A DNA stretch of 6,871 nt from Spirochaetota bacterium (lineage in GTDB: Bacteria > Spirochaetota > Leptospiria > Turneriellales > Turneriellaceae): positions 1 through 6,871 of the forward strand of contig JAKQXK010000557.1 in NCBI GenBank assembly GCA_029561505.1. The letters are read 5' to 3'. Below, piece by piece: positions 1 to 5,634 of this stretch. Made by a program: the position numbers and the translations under genes. The notes beneath the pieces are model-generated. The model was not told where the DNA came from, ran no database searches, and saw only the letters and a program-made list of their open reading frames with translations. The first letter of the stretch is position 1. Each line of letters starts with the position of its first letter.

Positions 1-1594
1 TGGTGAATATGGCATTGCTCCCGAGAAACACACTTGCAGCACCTTGACCGGCACCCGCACCCGCATTTCTGTTATAGGCCCCGCCGATGAGATCGGCAAA
101 GCCGTCGCCATTTATATCTTTAATGCCGAAAGATACACCAAAGCCATCGCCGTTGGTTATGCCGGTAATCTGCCGCGTGATTGCGCCTGCATTGGCAGAG
201 GTGAAGCCACCCGCGCTTCCGGGAAGGGAATAGATTTTGCCGGGCAGCGCCGCTGGCAGGTATGCCGAAAAGAACAAATCGGCAAAACCATCGCCGTTCG
301 CGTCTGTCATGAACGCTCTGCGCCCAAAATTCGAAGCAGCGAACTCACCTGAAATATTTAAGTGCGTCGAGCTATTCGCTGTGAAGCTACCGATGCCACT
401 CGCACCACCAGAAAACACATAAACTTTGCCCTGAGTTGCGAGACCTGCATTATGATCGCGGGCCTGCACTGCGAGATCAACATAGCCATCGTTATTGAAA
501 TCTCCCGGAAAAACTCCGTCGCCGAAACGGTCGGCAGCGTTCTCGCCGAGAATCGTCGCAGCCGCCGTCGTGTTGAACCCCGTGGCCGTACCATGAAAGA
601 TATAGACTGTGCCGTTAGCGCTGGTCGGCGCACCGACAAGAATGTCTGCGAGGCCATCGTTATTGACATCGATCACTGCGAGCGAAGAACCGAGTCGTTC
701 TGACCCGATGCCGGTTTTGGTGTTGGCCACCGTCAACAGCAGGCCCGATGCAGAACCCAAATAGGCATAGATTTCTCCGGTTGGGCCGGGCCGCTCGCGG
801 GCACCGACAACAACATCTTGATATCCGTCGCCATTAAGGTCGCCGATCGCGACCGCACCGCCATAATAGTCGCCTGTAGCGAGGCCGACATATTGCGGTG
901 CTGCAAGCGCAGCCTGACTTAAAATGCCACTATTGCTTCCCAAAAAAATCCACATCGCGCCGCTATACGCGCCCGCTGCATATTGCTCGCCGCCCACTGC
1001 CAGATCAGCGTAGCCGTCGCCATTGATGTCACCCAGCGCAAGCGCGGTACCGAAAGCGCGCTGTGTACCACCACCGGTGATAATTGTCGCTGCAGCTGAG
1101 CTGCCGGTGGCGTACTGAGGTGCCGCTGCACCATAATATATGTACACAGAGCCAGTGCTCGAATTGCGTGCCGTCGCTGCAATGGCGAAGTCGGCATAGC
1201 CATCGCCATTGATGTCGTGGTTTTCACGGCGAAGCAGTTCGCCCGACTGGGTAGCGACCACCGAGCCTTCAGAGTCGACGGCGCGCGCACTGAAGGTATA
1301 CCTCTTGCCGATCTTAAGGTTTGCAGAAAACGGAATCTCATAGCGCCACGGTGCTGTACCCGAGGCAGGTAACCAGGCACCACCGGCAACAGACACTTCA
1401 ACCCGGTCAACCGACCCAGTCGAATTGCCGATAAGCGTGTTGCTCCATAATTCTCCTGTGCTGCGCCCGCCAAGCGCAGCGATCGATACCGAACCGATCT
1501 CCCAGAATTTGCCCCATGACTTGCACGAAAGCCCTGCGATAGCAAGCCAAAGGCAGAAAATGCGGCAGAGATATTTTGCGGCCCTGCCAGTCAT
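1..1594 (-). CDS. FG-GAP repeat (integrin alpha-type beta-propeller) lipoprotein, truncated at left window edge
   Basis: This is probably a surface or periplasmic lipoprotein that folds into a Ca2+-binding beta-propeller for adhesion or ligand binding. The role is inferred from the family. The frame is open from the ATG at 1594 to the left edge (531 codons, no stop). Residues 1-24 look like a lipoprotein signal (K7, R11, hydrophobic stretch, GLSC with C24), a loose spirochaete-style lipobox. Residues about 45-110 resemble a bacterial Ig-like domain (SVDRVEVSVAGGAW, then YTFSARAVDSEGSV). Seven FG-GAP Ca2+ loops follow, with the first Asp at about residues 127, 189, 252, 309, 365, 431 and 493. 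They read DINGDGYADFAI, DINGDGYADLAVGG, DLNGDGYQDVVVGA, DVNNDGLADILVGA, DFNNDGYVDLAVQA, DANGDGFADLFFSA and DINGDGFADLIGGA, with spacings of 56-66 residues as usual for propeller blades. A purine-rich AGGGTGGGG lies just upstream of the ATG. The stop and any further domains lie outside the window. Confidence 0.92.
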   Translation of the reverse strand, partial: MTGRAAKYLCRIFCLWLAIAGLSCKSWGKFWEIGSVSIAALGGRSTGELWSNTLIGNSTGSVDRVEVSVAGGAWLPASGTAPWRYEIPFSANLKIGKRYTFSARAVDSEGSVVATQSGELLRRENHDINGDGYADFAIAATARNSSTGSVYIYYGAAAPQYATGSSAAATIITGGGTQRAFGTALALGDINGDGYADLAVGGEQYAAGAYSGAMWIFLGSNSGILSQAALAAPQYVGLATGDYYGGAVAIGDLNGDGYQDVVVGARERPGPTGEIYAYLGSASGLLLTVANTKTGIGSERLGSSLAVIDVNNDGLADILVGAPTSANGTVYIFHGTATGFNTTAAATILGENAADRFGDGVFPGDFNNDGYVDLAVQARDHNAGLATQGKVYVFSGGASGIGSFTANSSTHLNISGEFAASNFGRRAFMTDANGDGFADLFFSAYLPAALPGKIYSLPGSAGGFTSANAGAITRQITGITNGDGFGVSFGIKDINGDGFADLIGGAYNRNAGAGAGQGAASVFLGSNAIFT

Positions 1595-1796
1595 CGCCCC
1601 ACCCTGCTCGAATACATATTCACGGCTTTTCCGCCACGCGGCCGAGAGCGTTGGCCGAAGCTGCGACGTAAAGCCTGATGTCAGGGTGAGTGGGACAAGT
1701 TCTGGAAATGCATGCCGTATGCAGGTATGTGCCTGCCGTCAAACCGGTCTTACGCATCAGGGTCATTTCGCGTGCACGATTCTTTGACGCGCGAGA
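1595..1796. other. Intergenic gap between two minus-strand genes, with overlapping short palindromes
   Basis: These 202 bases separate the stop of the DUF2135 gene from the FG-GAP gene start. No credible gene is present. Two small palindromes overlap: TGCAT-gccgt-ATGCA at 1709-1723 and GCAGG-tatgtg-CCTGC at 1721-1736. On the minus strand a TTGACG at 1742-1737 could be a -35 box, but no good -10 sits 16-18 bases downstream. The gap is long enough to give the FG-GAP gene its own promoter, so co-transcription with the upstream gene cannot be assumed. Confidence 0.4.
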
Positions 1797-2516
1797 TCAA
1801 TCTATGCGTAACTTGCCGATGGTAATCATCTCACCGAACGAATGCACCAGGGTCGGGTAGACATACCTGGCTTCACGTTCGGTTCCCTGGTACAGAATCA
1901 CAACCACCCGGGCCATTGTCGGGTTGCCCCGCCCAGATTCATAGTAGTTGATCTTTATGGTATATTCGCCTGGCACGGCATTCGTCAGCGTGAATATCTG
2001 GGGGCCATACCCATAGATATCATAACCGGTCAGAACTCCGCCGATTTTCGAATGCGGATGGTTCCAGAGCACGGTTTCGCCCATTGGGTCCGTAATGTGC
2101 AGGTCGATATAGGTTTGGTCGGTATCCCAATTGCAGACAAGCTGCAAGTCGATACGCTGGTTTTCGGTCATCAATTTCAGCGCCTTACTATCCGAACCGA
2201 ATTCGTTAACTACCCGAATCTGCAGATAGTTGGTATTGCCGCCCAGCAGCACATCAGTTTGAAATTTGCCTTCGACAACGGGAATAAGGCGGTCATATGA
2301 ATTGACGGTGAGCAGAGCTTCATGAATATTCTGGCCGTTCAGCACGCGGCCCCGAAGCTTAACAATCTTGAGGCCCGTCCATCCGCTCGCAGGCTCATCG
2401 ATGACGACACGCGGTGCCAGATCTTGGGGCGCGCTCTCGGCTTTTTTAGCGGGCTGCACCTCGGTATTCGCAACCAGTATCACCAGAAACGACAGCAACC
2501 GCAAACGAGCGCCCAT
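1797..2516 (-). CDS. Exported protein with Ig-like region and DUF2135 (YfaP-like) domain
   Basis: A 239-residue protein of unknown biochemical role, probably periplasmic or surface exposed. Residues 1-17 form a basic then hydrophobic export signal (MGARLRLLSFLVILVA); no lipobox cysteine is present and the cleavage site is unclear. Residues about 36-118 look like an Ig-like beta-sandwich (VVIDEPASGWTG, LRGRVLNG, NYLQIRVVNEFGS), similar to the domain that often precedes DUF2135. Residues about 124-215 carry the DUF2135 hallmarks: LVCNWDTDQTYIDLHITDP at 126-144, then NHPHS, IGG, GYGPQIFTL, VPGEYTIKINYY and a late GTERE. The start is the ATG at 2516: an in-frame TAA lies a few codons upstream and an AGG sits 9 bases before it. 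In E. coli the family member YfaP is encoded near an alpha-2-macroglobulin-like gene; none is visible here. It precedes the FG-GAP lipoprotein gene on the same strand. Confidence 0.85.
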   Translation of the reverse strand: MGARLRLLSFLVILVANTEVQPAKKAESAPQDLAPRVVIDEPASGWTGLKIVKLRGRVLNGQNIHEALLTVNSYDRLIPVVEGKFQTDVLLGGNTNYLQIRVVNEFGSDSKALKLMTENQRIDLQLVCNWDTDQTYIDLHITDPMGETVLWNHPHSKIGGVLTGYDIYGYGPQIFTLTNAVPGEYTIKINYYESGRGNPTMARVVVILYQGTEREARYVYPTLVHSFGEMITIGKLRID

Positions 2517-2554
2517 GCGCCGTTACCTGAGGCAACAGGCTGTCCCGTCAAGTT

Positions 2555-2577
2555 CATTGGCGGCCCTGGCGCCAATG
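2555..2577. promoter_or_regulatory. Perfect 8-bp-arm inverted repeat in the divergent intergenic region
   Basis: The arms are CATTGGCG (2555-2562) and CGCCAATG (2570-2577), separated by seven bases. The right-hand neighbour lies on the plus strand and the left-hand gene starts on the minus strand 39 bases away. The element could therefore be an operator for a dimeric regulator, or a hairpin in the leader of the DUF2135 gene. There is no T-run on either side, so it is not a standard terminator. The function is inferred from symmetry and position only. Confidence 0.45.
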
Positions 2578-2627
2578 TCGCTTACTGCAGTGCTCACCAC
2601 TATTGCCGGCTAAAACCCAAATCCTAC

Positions 2628-2641
2628 GAGGCGCGAGCCTC
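2628..2641 (+). promoter_or_regulatory. Mini-hairpin with GCGA (GNRA) tetraloop upstream of the cupin gene
   Basis: The sequence GAGGC-GCGA-GCCTC makes a perfect 5-bp stem closed by a GNRA-class loop when read on the plus strand. It lies 35-48 bases upstream of the GTG/ATG pair at 2676/2679, or about 82 bases upstream of the ATG at 2724. It could be an RNA leader hairpin or, as DNA, a small operator just upstream of the TACAAT box. Confidence 0.3.
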
Positions 2642-2645
2642 AGAA

Positions 2646-2651
2646 TACAAT
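2646..2651 (+). promoter_or_regulatory. Possible -10 box (TACAAT) for the cupin gene
   Basis: TACAAT matches five of six positions of the sigma-70 type -10 consensus in the divergent intergenic region, upstream of the cupin reading frame. No convincing -35 lies 16-18 bases upstream, and the GAGGC/GCCTC palindrome fills that space. If real, transcription would begin near 2658 and favour a cupin start at 2676/2679 or 2724. The evidence is weak. Confidence 0.25.
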
Positions 2652-2723
2652 ACCAGCTTCACAGATTGACGCGAAGTGATGCCGACTCGTGATGAACACG
2701 AGAAGCTTTTTCTCAGCCAGATT

Positions 2724-3230
2724 ATGACGCAACCCATTCAAATTATTTCAGGCAACCTGCTCGACGAGCTGACGGTACGCGCCCGGGCATCTTCACGCCA
2801 GCGCACGAACCACAACTTTCACCAAACTTTCGAAGAAAACCCCAACCGTTTTCTGAACGTTATGGTTCGCGGCACGTATGTCACTCCTCATCGCCACACG
2901 ACACCGCCCAAGAGCGAAAGTTTCGTGGTACTGCGCGGGCAGCTGCTGTTTATTACTTTTGATGACAAAGGGGGATTTCAAAGCGTCACGCGCCTGAGCC
3001 CTGACGAAAATCCCGGCATCGACATCGCCGCCGGTATCTGGCATAGCATCATCGTCGAAAGTGAAACCGCAATCTGCTTTGAGGTGAAGCCCGGCCCGTA
3101 TGCGCCGGCGAGCGATAAAGATTTTGCTCCGTGGGCGCCGCGAGAGGGCGAGGCCGGGTGCGAGGCGTATACAGAAGAAGTCTACGCGAGAGCGCTGAAG
3201 CATATAACCTCGAACTCGCCTACAGCGTAG
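2724..3230 (+). CDS. WbuC-family cupin-fold metalloprotein
   Basis: A soluble, probably cytoplasmic single-domain cupin that likely binds one divalent metal; the substrate is unknown. Numbered from the ATG at 2724 (168 residues), the core begins with IQIISGNLLDEL. Cupin motif 1 is PHRHTTPPKSESFVVLRG, with likely metal ligands H56, H58 and E65. Motif 2 is IDIAAGIWHSII with H107; the usual PxG is AAG here. The C-terminal signature SDKDFAPWAPREGE (about 130-143) is typical of WbuC-type proteins, named from a gene found in some enterobacterial O-antigen clusters. No sugar-nucleotide genes are nearby, so an O-antigen role is not implied. The frame also allows a GTG at 2676 and an ATG at 2679. I prefer 2724 because the added 15-16 residues are polar and the family core starts right after M at 2724, but no start has a strong ribosome binding site. 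It is read divergently from the DUF2135 gene. Confidence 0.85.
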   Translation: MTQPIQIISGNLLDELTVRARASSRQRTNHNFHQTFEENPNRFLNVMVRGTYVTPHRHTTPPKSESFVVLRGQLLFITFDDKGGFQSVTRLSPDENPGIDIAAGIWHSIIVESETAICFEVKPGPYAPASDKDFAPWAPREGEAGCEAYTEEVYARALKHITSNSPTA

Positions 3231-3249
3231 CTGCGGGGGTACGTTAGCC

Positions 3250-3272
3250 GTCGCGAAAGTTCTTTTCGCGGC
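3250..3272 (+). terminator. Strong hairpin between the cupin and barrel genes (terminator or leader structure)
   Basis: CGCGAAA (3252-3258) pairs perfectly with TTTCGCG (3264-3270) across a five-base loop, and the stem extends outward by a T-G wobble and a G-C pair. It begins 20 bases after the cupin stop and ends 33 bases before the next ATG. No downstream T-run follows, so it is not a textbook intrinsic terminator. A Rho-independent-like stop, an mRNA-stabilising stem or a leader structure of the next operon are all possible. Confidence 0.4.
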
Positions 3273-3304
3273 AGCACCGCCAGTTTCGGGTGGTTCACCG
3301 ATCT

Positions 3305-4246
3305 ATGTTAACTTACCGAAAATATCCTGTGGCGGTTGCCCTTAGAATCGCTTTATTTTTTTTCTTTGCCACCACCACCTCGGCCTTCGCCGCCTGGGAC
3401 AGCTATCTGGGTGCGGGCGCATCTATCAGCCACTGGCAGATGGGGCTCGCCTCGGGCAAGACGACGCAGCTCTTCGGTCTTGGCTTGCAATCCAACAAGC
3501 CTGATCCGCTGCTCTACATGGCAGGTATTTCAGCAAGTCTCGTCTATAACAAAACCTGGGCAATCACCTATCAGGGTGAAGTCGGCACTGCCGGGCCGAA
3601 CATTTCTCTGAGCTCCGTCAGCTACGATTTTTCCGTCCCCCGCACCAGTACCCTTTCGGCAGAGGCGCAGGTATTGCGCACTGACCAGAGCGTAGCCCTC
3701 AGCCGTTCATTGGGAACCAGTGGTTTTAGCGTCTATGCAGGCTTTAAGGTTCAGGCATTTGGTTACCGCCAGAATAGCGGCCGGTACACCGAGGTCGAAA
3801 TGGGCAGCGGCGATCTGAAAGCTGAAGGCCCATTCTCCATCGAGCAAAATATTATCAACTATGGGCCCGCCGTTGGTGCGACCTACAGCTTTCGAATTTT
3901 TCGCAGAGCTTTTGGCGCACTACAGGCCGGCTTCATCTATTTTCCGGGAAAATACACGGCAGATATGAAATTCACTCCCTCGGCGTTTCTCACGATGAAC
4001 AACACAGCCAATGAAGATTTCTACGGTATCGGAGCCACGAGTCTTGCCTCGGTCATTTTTCCTCTTTCTGATGGCATTTTGCTACAGTTGGCAATTCGCG
4101 GGCAATATTACTACGCCCGTACACGTTCAGGCAGCGCCGAGGTGAAGACCACGACGCAGACGCAGCAAACGGCCTCAACGACAATGGATAAGGTGCAAGA
4201 TATTCTAATCGGAACTCAGGCGGCGGTGATATGCAAAATTTTCTGA
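3305..4246 (+). CDS. Outer-membrane beta-barrel protein, family not recognised
   Basis: The role is unknown; it is probably a porin-like or structural barrel. The 313-residue product starts with a clear Sec signal: Y4-R5-K6, the hydrophobic core VAVALRIALFFFFA, and an AFA cleavage site giving a mature protein from about residue 30 (AWDSYLGAG). The mature part has alternating hydrophobic/polar strands separated by Gly/Ser/Asn-rich turns (for example FSVYAGFKVQAFGYR, FGALQAGFIYF, LLQLAIRGQYYYA) and no cysteine until one near the C-terminus. It ends in ...VICKIF; a terminal Phe is the classic barrel-assembly signal. A Thr/Gln-rich stretch (about residues 281-293) probably forms a loop near the end. 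A GTG at 3290 in the same frame would add five residues; the ATG at 3305 gives the better signal peptide. An 8-T tract lies inside the signal-peptide coding region. It is the first gene of a probable three-gene operon. Confidence 0.75.
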   Translation: MLTYRKYPVAVALRIALFFFFATTTSAFAAWDSYLGAGASISHWQMGLASGKTTQLFGLGLQSNKPDPLLYMAGISASLVYNKTWAITYQGEVGTAGPNISLSSVSYDFSVPRTSTLSAEAQVLRTDQSVALSRSLGTSGFSVYAGFKVQAFGYRQNSGRYTEVEMGSGDLKAEGPFSIEQNIINYGPAVGATYSFRIFRRAFGALQAGFIYFPGKYTADMKFTPSAFLTMNNTANEDFYGIGATSLASVIFPLSDGILLQLAIRGQYYYARTRSGSAEVKTTTQTQQTASTTMDKVQDILIGTQAAVICKIF

Positions 4247-4863
4247 AATCGATTCGCGGAGCATTTGTCGCCGGTTGCCTCATCGCATGCAGCTCAGGTA
4301 CAAGGCGCGATGCGCCAGAAAACACGCTGGTGCGCGTGGCCATCGTCAAACTCGTCAACGTTTCCGGCGCGCCACTCTATGAATACCTCAGCGACTCGCT
4401 GACCGAAGCGACGCGCACCTCGATGCAGCGCAAATTTCATTTTTACGATCTGCCGCCTGCAGACACAGAGAAACTTTTTGCCCACCTGAGCGCCCACGGT
4501 GGCACAATTGATTCAGGCGAACTGCGGGCGCATGCACTCACCATCGACGCCGATCTGGTGATCTACGGCAGGTATACAACGAGTGCGGCAAAGAAAGGCG
4601 ATAACGCTGAAATTGAGTTCAGCGTTTTCCGCACCGACAAGGCCGTCGAAATCTGCCGAGGAAACCGCAAAGCCGTTATCTCGGGCGGCATTTTTAAAGA
4701 GATCGACCTTATCGCCGCGAAGGTTGTGTCAGAAATAACCGCCTACCGCGAGCAACAACTAACCGAACGGGGCGAAATCGAGAGAAAAAGCACCCCCGAC
4801 GAAAAAGTCGAACTGACCCGTGAAAGTATCAACATCTATCCGTTCATTCCACCGGTATTTTAG
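4231..4863 (+). CDS. Lipoprotein with TolB-N/CsgG/FlgO-like domain
   Basis: Probably an outer-membrane lipoprotein facing the periplasm. Residues 1-20 form a lipoprotein signal ending in the lipobox LIAC, with C20 as the lipidated residue. The pattern from 34 on is that of the alpha/beta domain shared by CsgG, FlgO and TolB-N-like proteins: a beta-strand VRVAIVKLVNVSG (34-46), the helix EYLSDSLTEATRTSMQ (51-66), the strand FHFYDL (69-74), a helix about 77-90, the strand DADLVIYGRYTTS (107-118), a long hairpin through 127-148 and a final helix 155-175. In this superfamily the phrase resembles 'LSDxLTEal'. A charged linker and a Pro/aromatic tail (YPFIPPVF) close the 210 residues. The gene begins 16 bases inside the preceding barrel gene, in a different frame, with GGCGG about 8 bases before the ATG, which suggests translational coupling. 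It is too short for full CsgG and lacks an obvious pore-forming region, so a secretion-channel role is unsupported. Confidence 0.78.
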   Translation: MQNFLKSIRGAFVAGCLIACSSGTRRDAPENTLVRVAIVKLVNVSGAPLYEYLSDSLTEATRTSMQRKFHFYDLPPADTEKLFAHLSAHGGTIDSGELRAHALTIDADLVIYGRYTTSAAKKGDNAEIEFSVFRTDKAVEICRGNRKAVISGGIFKEIDLIAAKVVSEITAYREQQLTERGEIERKSTPDEKVELTRESINIYPFIPPVF

Positions 4864-4915
4864 ACTCGAACGGTGCACTTCATTGACAGCCCTGTGCCAA
4901 CTACGGGGTTGAACT

Positions 4916-5590
4916 ATGCGTGCCAACTTTCTGCTCTTGTTGTGTTTGATGGTGAGCCTTTCGGCCCTGCCTCTATCTGCAGCAGCCGAAAAAGTCTTCT
5001 ACGCCGAAGCCGGCACCATGAACGGCCTTGGCCTCACTGCCGGGTTCGGCCTGCACAAGATTACCCCCAAGGTGCCGCTGGGTTTCGATTTTTTTCTCGG
5101 TTACGTTTTTCAGTCAGACCCCGGCAATGCGATCGAAGCGCGCAAGATCTTTATCAATGACGCGACTGGCGGCAACAACAACATCGTCGAATCAGGGGCT
5201 GCGTTTTTCTTTGGGGTCGATATGCTCTACCCGATTGTGCGCCAATCCGTTTTTGAGCTCAATCTCGCGGGTGGGCCCAGGTACTCAACTTATGCGGCGT
5301 TCTTTGATTATCAGGGCGGCAACGAAGCCTTCAAAGTCTATTCAAATGCCTGGGGGGTTGGTATAGGCCTCAAGGCATTCATCAACATCTCAGAACATTT
5401 TCGCATCGGGCTCGATACACAGCTCGAATATTTTTTTAACACGCAGCTCAAAGGCCATGGCTTTTTCTACAACAAGAGCGGCACCGACGACAACCCGCGC
5501 AATGCATACCGGTACGCAGACGCCGATGCCGCGGTTGACCAGCCTCTGCTCTACCCGCGCATTCAGTTGATTCTCGCGTACAGGCTCTAA
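4916..5590 (+). CDS. Second outer-membrane beta-barrel protein of the operon
   Basis: A 224-residue exported protein of unrecognised family. Residues 1-24 are a Sec signal (MRANFLLLLCLMVSLSALPL, then SAAA before EK). The mature protein has amphipathic, glycine- and aromatic-rich strands with short turns, such as FYAEAGTMNGLGLTAGFGLH, VPLGFDFFLGYVFQSD, AAFFFGVDMLY, VFELNLAGGPRY, WGVGIGLKAFINI and HFRIGLDTQLEYFF, ending in LILAYRL. This fits a small eight-stranded OmpA/OmpW-sized barrel, though it ends in Leu rather than Phe. It follows the lipoprotein gene by 52 bases; a GGGG stretch lies about 9 bases before the ATG. It converges on the small lipoprotein gene to the right. Assignment to a named family is not possible by eye. 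Confidence 0.72.
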   Translation: MRANFLLLLCLMVSLSALPLSAAAEKVFYAEAGTMNGLGLTAGFGLHKITPKVPLGFDFFLGYVFQSDPGNAIEARKIFINDATGGNNNIVESGAAFFFGVDMLYPIVRQSVFELNLAGGPRYSTYAAFFDYQGGNEAFKVYSNAWGVGIGLKAFINISEHFRIGLDTQLEYFFNTQLKGHGFFYNKSGTDDNPRNAYRYADADAAVDQPLLYPRIQLILAYRL

Positions 5591-5634
5591 ACCAGAGTGA
5601 GCGCGTGCAGCACTGTTGCCGTTAGAGTTCGAAA
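5591..5634. other. Short gap between convergent genes
   Basis: The plus-strand barrel gene and the minus-strand lipoprotein gene end only 44 bases apart. No stable GC-rich stem with a T-run was found on either strand. The best structure is a 4-bp AGTT/AACT stem at 5626-5636, too weak to call. Transcription from either side may therefore run into the other gene, or terminate by Rho. Confidence 0.3.

Noticed and set aside
100..1220. Regular DNA repeats of about 170-200 bases, considered as a CRISPR or satellite array
   Set aside because: The repeats are codons for Ca2+ loops in one continuous reading frame; units differ and the spacing is that of FG-GAP blades.
919..1545. Long minus-strand ORF (208 codons) with a SMAMAMPTS stretch
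   Set aside because: It is an out-of-frame reading of the FG-GAP gene; SMAMAM is the shifted translation of the NGDG loop codons. The correct frame is open to the left edge and has the repeat protein.
1681..1713. Ten-codon minus-strand ORF before the FG-GAP gene, considered as a leader peptide
   Set aside because: No ribosome binding site, no run of regulatory codons, and no following attenuator hairpin with a T-run.
1768..1794. Imperfect stem TCGCGTG/CGCGCGA after the DUF2135 gene, considered as its terminator
   Set aside because: On the transcript strand it has a C-A mismatch, a 13-base loop and no T-run.
1842..2300. Plus-strand ORF of 152 codons
   Set aside because: Antisense to the DUF2135 gene, with no recognisable domain or ribosome binding site; the opposite strand has clear family motifs.
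4231..4863. Curli-type secretion channel (CsgG) interpretation
   Set aside because: The protein is shorter than CsgG, lacks a visible pore-forming segment, and no curli subunit or CsgE/F-like gene is nearby; only the shared alpha/beta domain is supported.
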